Assembly: GCF_001865245.1 (NCBI RefSeq)
Contig: NZ_MKXB01000036.1
Coordinates: 1 to 64,000, forward strand
Reading direction: 5' to 3'
Origin: Streptomyces sp. CC53
GTDB lineage: Bacteria; Actinomycetota; Actinomycetes; Streptomycetales; Streptomycetaceae
DNA length: 64,000 nt
The notes under the pieces: model-generated
The model's database searches: none
Seen by the model: only the letters and a program-made list of their open reading frames with translations
What the model was told of the DNA's origin: nothing
Shown: piece by piece, positions 52,172-61,163 of the stretch
Layout of the letters: every line of letters starts with the position of its first letter
Position numbering within the stretch: the stretch's first letter is position 1
Made by a program: the position numbers and the translations under genes

Positions 52172-54270
52172 TCATTCCCCGCCCGACTGCTCGTACGCAG
52201 TCCCTGTTCCGGCCGGACGAGCCGATCGTCCAGGGCCGGGCCCTGCTGCCGGAGGCCCGCAAGGAAGGCGCCCGGCAGCCACGTTTCGGAGACATCGAAG
52301 TCCTCGACTTCAACGGGGTGGTGGCCAAGCCGGCCAACCGCAATCCGGCGTGGTGGCGCATTCGCCTTGCCGGGGAGCTGGCTGAGCCGCACTGGAACCT
52401 GCTCGCTCGAGAGGTGGTGATGATCCTGGCCAACCCTCAGCACGAGACGCTGCAAGCCCACGGCCTCCACTTCGGCTTCGCTCCCTGGGACATCGGCACC
52501 ATCAACTTGAACATGGGCTGCCTGCGCGGGCTGATCGCGTGGGCACGAAGCGAGGGCCTGGACGATGACCCGGCGTACTGGAACGTGGCCGATCTGCGCC
52601 GGCGGATCACAGCTTTGAGGACGACGGTCAAGGCCCCGACGCTGACCCGGCATGTCGCGTTCCTGAAGAAGTTGTCCCTCTTCGCCCCGGCCTTGAGTTG
52701 TGCCTGGCCGGCCGAGGACCCGTGGCCGGGCAAGACGGCGGGACAGGTCGCCGAGGACGTACGGGACGGCGAACTGTCCACGAGGGCCGTGCCGCCGGAC
52801 ATCTGGTTTCCGCTGGTACGGGCGGCCTGGACCTACGTGCACACCTTCGCCCCTGACATCCTCCATGCCCTTCGCCAGGTCGAGCAGCTGAAGGAGGCCG
52901 CCGCCGCGTCGGCTGCCGGGAGGGACGCCGCGCTGGATGCCTGCCTGACGGACCCGGAATGGAAGGTGCCCTGCCACTACGACCCGGAATGGCCGGGGGA
53001 CCTGCCGCCGGAGGTCAACTGGTCGATGCTCGCGTTGCTGCTGGGCGTGAACGAGCGTCGCTGCGGGGCGCTGTTCGGACGGTCTTCGGCAGCGTCGCGC
53101 AGCCGGCGGGCGAAGGTGTTGCGCGCCGTTGCCGACGGCTGCTACCACCTCGGCTTCCCCATGTCCTTGGTCGAGGTGACCCGTGCGAACGGCAGCCGCG
53201 GGCCGTGGCATCCCGGCTTCGACCTCTACGAGCTGTCCGTCCTGGCGACCACCCTCCGAAATGCCGCGTTCGTGCTGGTGGCGGCGTTGTCGATGATGCG
53301 GGACTCGGAGTTGCAGGAGATCGTCCGCGGGAGCGTGGTGGAGCACTACGACGCGCCCGCCATCGCCTCCACCCTCGTCAAGGGCCACGACGGGCGGCCG
53401 CGCAAGCACTGGTGGATCAGCGAGCCGGTCGCCGAGGCCATCGCGGTCGCCGAGGCCGTCTCACCTCACCCCACCAGGGTGTTCTCGACGCTCACGCCGA
53501 GGGCGGTCAACGAGGAGCTCAACGGCGGCCACATGGTCGACTCGTTCATCACCGCCGTCAACGCCGGACACACCTTCTCGGGGCTTGAGCCGATTCCTGC
53601 CGGCACCGTCCGTCCCCACATGTTCCGCCGCACGATGGCGATGCTCACCGACCAGTTCGCCGGCTCCGAGATCGCGCTGGGCATCCAGCTCAAGCACATC
53701 GCCACTCGGGCCCTGGCCAACCGCGCCACCCGCGGTTACGCCGCGCCCGATGCCACGTGGGCCAAGTACCTTGACGACGCGGTCCACGCCGCCCGGTTCC
53801 GTCGGCTCAAGGACCTCTACGGGGTCCACAGCAGGGGCGAGGAAATCGGCTTCGGCCCGGCAGCCGAACGCCTCAAGGCCGCCTTCGACCAGATCACGGC
53901 GACAGTCAAGGCACGTCACGGGGACGCCCGCGTCGAGGACGACCTGTTGCACAAGGCCCGGATCACCATCAGGTTCGGCACGCTCAACAACTGCCTGTTC
54001 GACGAACGCAACCCGGCCGGGGCCGTCTGCCTGGAGAACGCGGTCGTCCCCGAGGGGCACGCCGGCCCGCTGGAGGACCGCTGCCGCCCCGACCGCTGCC
54101 CCAACAGCATGATCGGCACCGAGCACGTCGCGCTGTACGACTCCCACCACCGCACCCAGCTCCAACTCCTACAGACACCGGGCCTGCCCGCCGGCCGCAA
54201 GGCCCTGATCTCCAGAGAGGCCGAACGCGCCCAAGCCGTCCTGGACAAGATTCGAGGCACATCCGCATGA
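52168..54270 (+). CDS. Tyrosine recombinase 3 of the Tn554/RIT-like element
   Basis: A 700-residue recombinase-like protein. ALSMMRDSELQEIVRGS holds the first Arg, LVKGHDGRPRKHW the Lys, VRPHMFRRTMAML the HxxR motif, and LKHIATRALANRATRGYAAP a His and the candidate nucleophile Tyr. A Cys-rich tail (CRPDRCPNSMIG) recalls that of recombinase 2. ATG 52168 overlaps the previous stop by 4 nt. A third full recombinase is more than Tn554 has and makes the set resemble recombinase-in-trio elements. Confidence 0.8.
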   Translation: MIIPRPTARTQSLFRPDEPIVQGRALLPEARKEGARQPRFGDIEVLDFNGVVAKPANRNPAWWRIRLAGELAEPHWNLLAREVVMILANPQHETLQAHGLHFGFAPWDIGTINLNMGCLRGLIAWARSEGLDDDPAYWNVADLRRRITALRTTVKAPTLTRHVAFLKKLSLFAPALSCAWPAEDPWPGKTAGQVAEDVRDGELSTRAVPPDIWFPLVRAAWTYVHTFAPDILHALRQVEQLKEAAAASAAGRDAALDACLTDPEWKVPCHYDPEWPGDLPPEVNWSMLALLLGVNERRCGALFGRSSAASRSRRAKVLRAVADGCYHLGFPMSLVEVTRANGSRGPWHPGFDLYELSVLATTLRNAAFVLVAALSMMRDSELQEIVRGSVVEHYDAPAIASTLVKGHDGRPRKHWWISEPVAEAIAVAEAVSPHPTRVFSTLTPRAVNEELNGGHMVDSFITAVNAGHTFSGLEPIPAGTVRPHMFRRTMAMLTDQFAGSEIALGIQLKHIATRALANRATRGYAAPDATWAKYLDDAVHAARFRRLKDLYGVHSRGEEIGFGPAAERLKAAFDQITATVKARHGDARVEDDLLHKARITIRFGTLNNCLFDERNPAGAVCLENAVVPEGHAGPLEDRCRPDRCPNSMIGTEHVALYDSHHRTQLQLLQTPGLPAGRKALISREAERAQAVLDKIRGTSA

Positions 54271-54695
54271 CCACCCCAAGCCGCGTCACATCCGACGGCG
54301 TCTCACCCGAGACGGCGAGGGCCCTGCGGGCCGCGATGCAGCGTCTGTTCACCGGCAAGCCCCAGCGCACCGACGGACGGCTCACCAAAGAGAACCTGTG
54401 GCGAGAAGCCCAGGTCAGCCGGGCCACGATGAACCGCGCCCAGCCGATTCTCACCGAATGGGACGCCCACATCGCCGAGCGGGGCAAAACCACGGCAGGA
54501 GAGGCCCGCCGGGACGCCGAGATCACCCGCCTCCGTAAGCGCCTCGCCGCCAAGACACAGGAATGCACGCAGCTGGAGATGAAGCTGAAGGCCGCCGCGA
54601 CCGCGATCGCCGCCCTCCACCACGACAACCAGGCTCTACGCGCCGAACTCACCGACCGATCCGGCACAGTCGTGCCCATCGCTCGTCGGCCGTAG
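54267..54695 (+). CDS. Coiled-coil accessory protein (TnpC/DUF6262-like)
   Basis: A 142-residue protein. A short N-terminal HTH-like part (LTKENLWREAQVSRATMNRA) is followed by a coiled coil (RRDAEITRLRKRLAAKTQE onward). Size, position and structure match the small TnpC-type protein encoded after the recombinases in Tn554-like elements, which affects recombination orientation and frequency. ATG overlaps the recombinase 3 stop by 4 nt. Confidence 0.75.
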   Translation: MTTPSRVTSDGVSPETARALRAAMQRLFTGKPQRTDGRLTKENLWREAQVSRATMNRAQPILTEWDAHIAERGKTTAGEARRDAEITRLRKRLAAKTQECTQLEMKLKAAATAIAALHHDNQALRAELTDRSGTVVPIARRP

Positions 54696-54829
54696 CCGCG
54701 CAATGGCACTCCCGCTGATCCCTGGCGAAGCCGCGACCTCCACGTCGTTGCGCACGGGCTCCGGCTCGTTGGGTTCGATGCGCTCCTCGGTGACAGCCGT
54801 CATGTACCCGGCCTCGGTGGCTGCTCTGA

Positions 54830-55800
54830 GAGATCGTCTGTCGGGAACGCGCCAGCGCCTACGCGGAGGCCGTCCGCTCCGCCTGCCCTGATGCCGTCCA
54901 GGTCGCGGTGACCGCTTCCATCTGTGGAAGAACCTGTGCGAGGCCGTCGAGAAGTGCGTCGCTCAGCACCGCAAGTGCCTCGCCGAGCTCACCGGAGGCT
55001 CGACCGCGGACACCGCCATCACGGAGGTCGACGACGTACCGGAAGTCATGGAGGGGCTCCGCGTGATCAAGCGACGCGAGCGGCACTCCGCGGTGCACGT
55101 CCTGTACGACAAGGGCCTGAGATCAAAGTGATCGCCAAGACTCTTGGCCTCGACACGAAGGCCGTGCGCCGTTACGCGCACGCCGCCACCCCCGAGGACG
55201 CATCCCTTGGCACCGGCTCCCGCCGCTACGGCCAGATCCACGCCTATTCGCCCTACCTGCACCGGCGCTGGAACGAAGGCTGCACGGACGCCGCCCGGCT
55301 CCACGCCGAGATCACCGAGCTTGGCTACCTCGGCAGCAAGCGGACTGTCCGCCGTCACCTGGAACAGCTTCGCGCCAGCGGCAAACCCGCACCCGAGAAG
55401 CCCAAGGAGCTCACGGTCCGGAAAGCCACCTGGCTGATCACCGCGCCCCGACAAGATCGACGAGAGCAACGCGCCCAGGCGCAAGCACCTCCTAGCCCGC
55501 TGCCCAGAGTTGGAATCTGTCGCTGATTGCGTGAGGGACTTCGCCCGGATGGTGACCGAGCGTCGAGGCAGCGAACTCGACGACTGGCTCACCCGCGCCG
55601 AGAACACCGGGCTGAAGCCGCTACGGAGTCTGGCCCGTGGCCTGCGGCAGGACTTCGACACCGTCACCGCCGGACTCACCCTGGAGTGGAGCTCGGGCAA
55701 GGTCGAGGGCAACGTCAACAGAGCGAAGCGGATCAAGAGGGACGGGTACGGTCGGGCCGGGTTCGAGCTGCTTCGTCGACGGATCCTCCCCGCAGACTGA
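54830..55800 (+). pseudogene. ISL3-family transposase remnant with several frameshifts
   Basis: Homology begins at EIVCRERASAYAEAVRSACP, shifts frame near 54908 (RFHLWKNLCEAVEKCV), again near 55121 (IKVIAKTLGLDTKAVRRYA), and again near 55445, then ends normally with WSSGKVEGNVNRAKRIKRDG and a TGA at 55800. These are parts of an ISL3 DDE transposase, including the C-terminal region around its catalytic Glu. The N-terminal part is absent and terminal repeats were not found. It is inactive and was probably cut by the neighbouring recombinase element. Confidence 0.8.
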
Positions 55801-56063
55801 GCGCCATCACCCTTCGTAACCGCTCCACAACAAGTGGATCAGAGCCGCTTGTCATGGCCGCCGTCACTGATGGTCGCCTCCGACGTCACCTCAACCGATT
55901 CATGGCGTTCAGGCTATTTGCCCCATAACTGCGCCTCCTGGCGCCGGCAACCTCCTTCCACCTCGGCGGCAACGAATAACGGTTCGATAAATCCGCAGGA
56001 GGTGTGGAAGGCGAGCGCATCGGTCGTGGTGAACACCCTGACGAGAAAAGGATGGGGAAGTCC

Positions 56064-57002
56064 ATGAACGACCCGCGACGCCGCCTGTCTCTGCGCCTGC
56101 TCGCCGGCGCTTCCGGCACCGCCCGGGCCGACGGCCCCCCGCCGGGCCGGGGCTGGGAGGCCGGGGACGCGGCGGGCTACGAACCGGGAGACGGCGCGGG
56201 CGTGGTGTCCCCCGCTGGCGCCTGTGAGTTCTCCGTGGACGGCGTCGTCTGGCGGGGACAGGTGAAGCTGGGGCCCGCCCGCCTGAAGTCCGGCAAGGAC
56301 GGCACCGTCCGGGTCCGGGTCCGCTCGGCCGGACGCCAGACCTGCGTCGCCTCGCTGGCCTCGTACCGTACGCACGGCGCCACCTGGAAGTCCTCCGGAC
56401 TCCAGGTCTTCCACGACTGGGACACGATCACCGTCGCGGGCCAAGCCACGGGAGTGCTTCGGATCGCCGTGCCGGACGCCGGTTGCTTCGGGCAGGTGGA
56501 CCTGTACCGGGACGATGTCGTGTACGACGGGCTCCTCGACGCCCGAGACGGGAGGCGACACGGCCCGCTGCCCCAGGGGCCCGACCGGCCAGTGATCAAG
56601 GAGCGGCTGATCGCCGCGTGGAACGGGGGCACCAGGGACTGCGTCCCCCGGCAGACGCCGGAGCCGGACCCGTCGGCCGACACACCGGCCGCTCCGGTTC
56701 CCTCGGCCCCCTCCCCCGCCGGGTCGGCGGGACCGGCGGGACCGGCGGGACCGGCCACACCCTCGCCGACGGTTCCGACGCCGTCCGTTCCCGAGGGCGG
56801 AGAACCGCAGCCCGGCACGAACCCTGTCGCGCCGAGTCCCATGGAACACGAGCGCGGCCGTCCGGGCGGCGAACTCGCGCGGATCGGTGCGAGCGACACA
56901 GGCGTCCACGCCGGGTTGGGAGTGCTCCTGCTCGGAGCGGGCGGGGGCGTGCTCATGCTGCGGCGCCGCTGTGGGGGCACCGGGCCGACCGATAGGACCT
57001 GA
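56064..57002 (+). CDS. Probable cell-surface protein with degenerate LAxTG sorting signal
   Basis: A 312-residue protein. An Arg-rich start and short hydrophobic stretch (RRRLSLRLLAGASGTARADG) may be a weak signal peptide. A globular middle domain (CEFSVDGVVWRGQVKLGPA to ERLIAAWNGGTRDC) is followed by a Pro/Ala-rich stalk with GPAGPAGPA repeats. The end has LARIGAS, a hydrophobic segment (GLGVLLLGAGGGVLML) and RRR, the layout of a class E sortase substrate. The usual Thr of LAxTG is Ile, so cleavage is doubtful. ATG 56064 has GGGGAAG upstream. Confidence 0.65.
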   Translation: MNDPRRRLSLRLLAGASGTARADGPPPGRGWEAGDAAGYEPGDGAGVVSPAGACEFSVDGVVWRGQVKLGPARLKSGKDGTVRVRVRSAGRQTCVASLASYRTHGATWKSSGLQVFHDWDTITVAGQATGVLRIAVPDAGCFGQVDLYRDDVVYDGLLDARDGRRHGPLPQGPDRPVIKERLIAAWNGGTRDCVPRQTPEPDPSADTPAAPVPSAPSPAGSAGPAGPAGPATPSPTVPTPSVPEGGEPQPGTNPVAPSPMEHERGRPGGELARIGASDTGVHAGLGVLLLGAGGGVLMLRRRCGGTGPTDRT

Positions 57003-57334
57003 ACGGCCGGTCCCGTTATCCTCCGCGTCGGTCCGACGTGGCCATGGTCCCGGCAGAGGGCGCCCCGAGCGGCTCGGGGCTCGGGGCTCGGCCGACGGTT
57101 GCCGGATCTGGCGGCGAGTGACCCGTCGCCGCGCATCTGTCCGCGTCTGCGGGAAATCGCAGGCGCCTGATCTGTAGAACGCATGTCTATTCTTGCCAGA
57201 CGACGCCTTCCGGATTCATGAACTCCGGCTGGTCGTGCCGGGGACGACCGGTTGCCGACCCCTCGACCGGGGCTGCCGCCGGGACCTTCCGGACCCCGCG
57301 ATTTCACGCCGTCCGGCCGAGTTTCAGGAGCATC
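57003..57334. other. Intergenic region upstream of the ECF sigma factor gene
   Basis: About 330 nt without a convincing gene. It presumably holds the sigma factor's promoter. A TCAGGAG ribosome site stands at its right end. Confidence 0.35.
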
Positions 57335-58951
57335 ATGACTGAGTACGCGGGGCCCTCGATGGAAGACCGTTCGGACGAGGAGCTGGCGGAAGCAATTCGC
57401 GGCGGTTCGGAGCAGGCGGCGATGGCGGAGCTGTACGTGCGCCACCAGTCCGCGGTGCTGGCCTACGCGCGTTCGTGCTGCCGGGACACGCACACCGCCG
57501 AGGACCTCGCGGCCGAGGCGTTCGCCCGGACGCTGGAGGCGGTGCGGTCGGGCGGCGGGCCGACGGGGCCGTGGCGGCCCTACCTGCTGACGGTGGTCCG
57601 GCGTACGGCGATGGCCTGGACCGCCACGGCCCGGCGGTCCGAGCTGACGGAGGATGTCGAGCGCTGGGAGGAGACCGCCCCGTACGCCCAGGACGGGGCG
57701 GAGTTCGCCCTGCGCGATGAAGAGGGCGACCTGGTCCTGCGCGGCTTCCGCGCGCTGCCCGAGCGCTGGCAGGCCGTGCTCTGGCACACCGTCGTGGAAC
57801 AGGAGAGCGCCCAGCAGGTGGGGACCATGCTGGGGCTGAGCGCGAGTGGGGTCTGGTCGCTGGCGGAACGGGCCAGGGAAGGGCTGCGTGAGGCGTACCT
57901 GTCGGAGCACGCCCACGGCCCACGGGCCTCGCACGAATGCCGTCGGCACGGTCCGCTGCTTGCCGCCGCGGTGCGCCGGGGGCGCCGTACAGCCGGTCGG
58001 CGCCTGGAACGGCACCTGGGCGAGTGCCGCTCCTGCCGCAGGGCGTTCCGCGACCTGACGGAGCTCAACTCCCGGCTGCGGCTGGTGCTGCCCGGCGCCG
58101 TGCTGCTGTGGGGCGCCGAGAAGTACCTCTCCTCCAGCGCCGCAGCCGCTGCCACAGCCGCCGCGGGGAGCGGAGGTGCGGCGGCCGGCGGCTCGGGGGC
58201 GGCGGCTGGTCTGCCGACCGCCCACCTCGCCGGGGTGTCACTGGCGGCCGTGACGGCGATCGGCGCCCTGGTCTATCTGGCCGCCCCCCAGTGGGACGGC
58301 CCGGACAGAGCCACCCCGCCCGCCGTCCGGGAAGTCACCGGGCTGCCGGGGAGCCTCGGCCCCGGGGCGTCCATATCGACGGCCGCCCCTGCCCCGAGCG
58401 GTAGCACCAGCCCCATTCCCACCTCAGCCTCCACCCCCCCGCCTTCTCCTTCGTCCCGCTCCCTGGGGAAGACCGCCGGCTCCTCCGCGGTGGCTACCTC
58501 GGCACGCTCTGGCGACCGCACCCGGCTGCGGATCGACGCCACGGGGCTGTGCATGGAGATCCCGGGCGGCTCCACGGCCGCCGGGACGCAGCCGCGGGAG
58601 GCGGCGTGCACCGGCGTGACCTACCAGGAGTGGGACGTCACTCCGCAGGAGAAGCGCCGCCGGGTGATGCTCAGGAACGCGGGTACGGGCCTGTGCCTCT
58701 CCCACACCGGCACCACCGCCGCCGGCGCCCCCGTGCGGCAGGTGGTCTGCGACCCCGCCGACCCCCTCCAGGTGTGGACCATCAACCGGCACGACGACAA
58801 GGGCACCGCGGGGATCTTCACCAGTGACAACATGTACCTCGGCCTCAAGGAGTGGGCCCCGGCCGGGCGGGGCGAGGCGCACGACTCGCTGATCGCCACG
58901 TCCCCCCACTACTACCTCTCCCCGTCCCTGCACTTCCGCACCGACTGGTGA
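57335..58951 (+). CDS. ECF sigma factor fused to zinc finger, membrane segment and ricin-like domain
   Basis: A 538-residue fusion. Residues 15-85 are sigma-70 region 2 (YVRHQSAVLAYARSCCRDTH) and 140-190 region 4 (LPERWQAVLWHTVVEQ, SASGVWSLAERAREGLREAY). A zf-HC2-type element follows (RRLERHLGECRSCRRAF). After an Ala/Gly stretch comes one membrane helix (GVSLAAVTAIGALVYLAA), a Ser/Pro-rich stalk and a ricin-type trefoil-like domain (RLRIDATGLCMEI, LCLSHTGTTAAGAP, PLQVWTI). This sensor-to-sigma layout is known from ECF groups with C-terminal extensions. An external sugar or wall signal might control the sigma part; release is probably proteolytic. Confidence 0.85.
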   Translation: MTEYAGPSMEDRSDEELAEAIRGGSEQAAMAELYVRHQSAVLAYARSCCRDTHTAEDLAAEAFARTLEAVRSGGGPTGPWRPYLLTVVRRTAMAWTATARRSELTEDVERWEETAPYAQDGAEFALRDEEGDLVLRGFRALPERWQAVLWHTVVEQESAQQVGTMLGLSASGVWSLAERAREGLREAYLSEHAHGPRASHECRRHGPLLAAAVRRGRRTAGRRLERHLGECRSCRRAFRDLTELNSRLRLVLPGAVLLWGAEKYLSSSAAAAATAAAGSGGAAAGGSGAAAGLPTAHLAGVSLAAVTAIGALVYLAAPQWDGPDRATPPAVREVTGLPGSLGPGASISTAAPAPSGSTSPIPTSASTPPPSPSSRSLGKTAGSSAVATSARSGDRTRLRIDATGLCMEIPGGSTAAGTQPREAACTGVTYQEWDVTPQEKRRRVMLRNAGTGLCLSHTGTTAAGAPVRQVVCDPADPLQVWTINRHDDKGTAGIFTSDNMYLGLKEWAPAGRGEAHDSLIATSPHYYLSPSLHFRTDW

Positions 58952-59963
58952 CCCGACGGGCCGCGGCACCCGGCCGTGAAGGATCCCGTACGGGCCGCGG
59001 GCACAACGGAATCCCCGGCTGCCGGGGCACGGTCAGATGGAAGCCGGCCGGGCGCGCTCCGAGCCTTCGAGAGTGCGCCCGGCGGGTGCCCCGCCTGCGG
59101 CCTCCGCGCGCGGCCGCCGGGGCGGAAGGCGGCGGGGCGGCCTTCCGCGCCGCTTCGGTCGCCTCGCCGGTCTGCGAGAGGCTCCCCACGGCCGCGCCCC
59201 GCGCCACGGGGCCGGGGTAAGGCGTGCAGGGGGTTGATTCCTGCGTCGTTCATCGGAAGCTCCTCCGGTCGTCGAGTGCCGCCAGCCGTCCGCCCTCGGG
59301 GCGGCGAGGCCGTCTCCGACGGCGGCTACGGGTCATACCAGGGGAGATGCGTTCGAATGCCACCATTCCTCCATCTTTGCTGACTCTTCACCAAGTGCGG
59401 TCTCGGTCGATCCGGCCGGGCACCAGGCCAGCGCACTCTCCTTCAGTAAAGGAAAGGCAAAATGCCGGGAGGGTCCGGGTGTCTCGTTGCTCTTCCCGGT
59501 GAAGGGCGGCAAGACAAGGGAGTGCGGAGCGTCATGAGGCTCGGTCCGAGGCGGGTTGCCGGAGTGGCGGCGGCGTCCGCGGCGCAGTGGGCGGATGCGG
59601 CGGGAGCGGCTTCGCCCGGCGTGGCGGAAGGGGTGCTTGAGAACCGCTCGGTGGTCGTGGCGCCGGACCTCCCGGTCCGGCACCGCCTCGGTCACTCGCG
59701 GGACTGGTGGGTCGCCATGGTCGAGATGGCCACGGACATCGCGGCGTCACCGGCCGCCGTGACCTCCCTCGCCCCCGTCCGGCCCGCCGTCCGGTATCCG
59801 GCGCGGTGCGAAACCGGAAGCCACGCGGACACCAGCCCGCAGCCGGCCCGCTGGCCCCGCCCTACGGAAACACGAGAACGACGTCCCCGGGACAGAGACG
59901 GCCGGGCCACAGCCCCGGCCGGAACGCTCCCACGGAAAACCTGCGAGAAGAGGACGCCCGAAA
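58952..59963. other. Long intergenic stretch without a well-supported gene
   Basis: About 1 kb. A plus-strand frame from ATG 59534 (GGAG upstream) starts like a secretory leader (MRLGPRRVAGVAAASA), but it has no stop before running through the next gene in another frame, so I do not call it. It may be a decayed secreted-protein gene. No strong hairpin or repeat was noted. Confidence 0.35.
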
Positions 59964-61139
59964 GTGTCCGAACCGATCTGCCCACACTGCGGCGCCGCCC
60001 CAACGCCTCGGGACGCGAACTGCTCCTGCGCCACGGCACACGCCCACGCCCACGCGGACGGGTACGACGACACCGAGCCGTTCGCATGGACACGGGTGCG
60101 CCGGTACGTCGACCTGCCTCCGCACGACGCGTCGGCCGCGGACACGACGACCGCCCCCCACCCGGGGCAGGGCGGCCCCCGGAGACCCGCCTCCGGTCCG
60201 GTGTGGGGGATCATGCAGGGGACAGTGCCGCAGCGGCCGGCACCCGATCCGTGCGCGGCGCCTCCCGAGGCTCCAGCGTCCCCGGCGCACGCCCTGGAGG
60301 GGTCGGCGGGTCCCTGGGAAACCCCCGCGGCCGCACGGCCTTCCGGCCCGCCCGGGGAAGACACTCTTGTTCTGCGCGCGGTCGGCCACGGCACGCGTGC
60401 TGCCGTCGCTCCGCCCGGGACGCAACGCTCGGACCGGAGTGCGCCGACGGCGCGCCGGGGCGTGGGCCTGAGCCGGTCGGCCAGGATCGCGGGCGCCGTG
60501 ATCGTGCTGGCGGCGGTGGCGGGCGTGACTGCGTTTGCCGGTGCCATGGTCGGGACGGACGGCACCGAGCGGCAGGCGGTGCCGTCGGTGGTGCCCTCGA
60601 TCCCGGTCGCCGGGCCGACCGCCGCACCCATCGCATCGCCCTCCGGCAGCTGGCTGGACCCGGTCGACGAGGACGGGTCCCTCCCCAGCGCTGCCCCCAC
60701 CTCCCCGGCCTCGGACTCGTCCTCCGTGCTCCCCCGGACACCCGTGCCCACCGTCACCGCTACACCCACCGTCACCGCTACACCCACCGTCACCGCTACA
60801 CCCACCGTCACCGGCGGGGGTGCCGCACGGTGTACCGTGCCGCACCTTCCCGGGGCGCCGTGTCCGTCCGGTGGCGGGGCGGACCCGGAATCGTCCCCGC
60901 CCGCTCCCACCGGCCTGTGCTGCGGGGCCACAGGCCCCGAGGTCGCCGACCTGCAGTACCGGCTACGGGCACTCGGCCTGTACGAAGGTCGGATCAACGG
61001 CGTCTATCACCAGCGCGTGACCGAATCGGTCGCCACCTACCAGCGGACCCGTCGCATCACGGCCGACCCGTCCGGCCGGTACGGGCCCTCCACCCGGGCC
61101 GCCCTGCGCACCGAGGTACCCGACGTCAGCGACTACTGA
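59964..61139 (+). CDS. Membrane-anchored peptidoglycan-binding protein with zinc-ribbon-like start
   Basis: A 391-residue protein. The first 25 residues hold CPHCG and a later CSC, resembling a zinc ribbon, followed by the alternating tract AHAHAHADG. A long disordered cytoplasmic part leads to one membrane helix (ARIAGAVIVLAAVAGVTAFA, about residues 173-192). Outside lie a Thr/Pro-rich stalk with TPTVTA repeats and a C-terminal PGB_1 domain (GPEVADLQYRLRALGLYEG, YGPSTRAAL). GTG 59964 has only a weak ribosome site. It may link a cytoplasmic partner to the cell wall. Confidence 0.75.
   Translation: MSEPICPHCGAAPTPRDANCSCATAHAHAHADGYDDTEPFAWTRVRRYVDLPPHDASAADTTTAPHPGQGGPRRPASGPVWGIMQGTVPQRPAPDPCAAPPEAPASPAHALEGSAGPWETPAAARPSGPPGEDTLVLRAVGHGTRAAVAPPGTQRSDRSAPTARRGVGLSRSARIAGAVIVLAAVAGVTAFAGAMVGTDGTERQAVPSVVPSIPVAGPTAAPIASPSGSWLDPVDEDGSLPSAAPTSPASDSSSVLPRTPVPTVTATPTVTATPTVTATPTVTGGGAARCTVPHLPGAPCPSGGGADPESSPPAPTGLCCGATGPEVADLQYRLRALGLYEGRINGVYHQRVTESVATYQRTRRITADPSGRYGPSTRAALRTEVPDVSDY
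60747..60812 (+). repeat. 18-nt coding tandem repeat
   Basis: Three exact copies of CCCACCGTCACCGCTACA and a partial fourth encode the TPTVTA stalk repeats of the peptidoglycan-binding protein. Exact identity at DNA level points to recent slippage or selection for stalk length. Confidence 0.9.
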
Positions 61140-61143
61140 CTCC

Positions 61144-61163
61144 CCGGCGTGGGAGCACGCCGG
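61144..61163 (+). terminator. Hairpin terminator candidate after the peptidoglycan-binding gene
   Basis: CCGGCGTG-GGAG-CACGCCGG forms a perfect 8-bp stem with a 4-nt loop, 4 nt beyond the stop. No T-run follows, which is common in Streptomyces. Confidence 0.65.

Larger units (their letters stand above)
48650..54820 (+). mobile_element. Tn554/RIT-like element with three tyrosine recombinases
   Basis: Four co-oriented, overlapping genes (tyrosine recombinases of 492, 641 and 700 residues and a 142-residue coiled-coil protein) fill the interval. The left boundary is set by loss of MFS homology near 48650; the right boundary lies between the last gene (54695) and the ISL3 remnant (about 54830). 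No terminal inverted repeats were seen, as is usual for Tn554-type elements. Boundaries are approximate. Confidence 0.7.

Noticed and set aside
9983..54830. One defined mobile island from hydA to the ISL3 remnant
   Set aside because: No second copy of the junction sequence and no 5' half of hydA were found, so the extent of the integrated element cannot be set within this window.
60747..60812. Tandem repeats as a possible CRISPR array
   Set aside because: Units are directly adjacent without spacers and lie in a coding frame (TPTVTA stalk).
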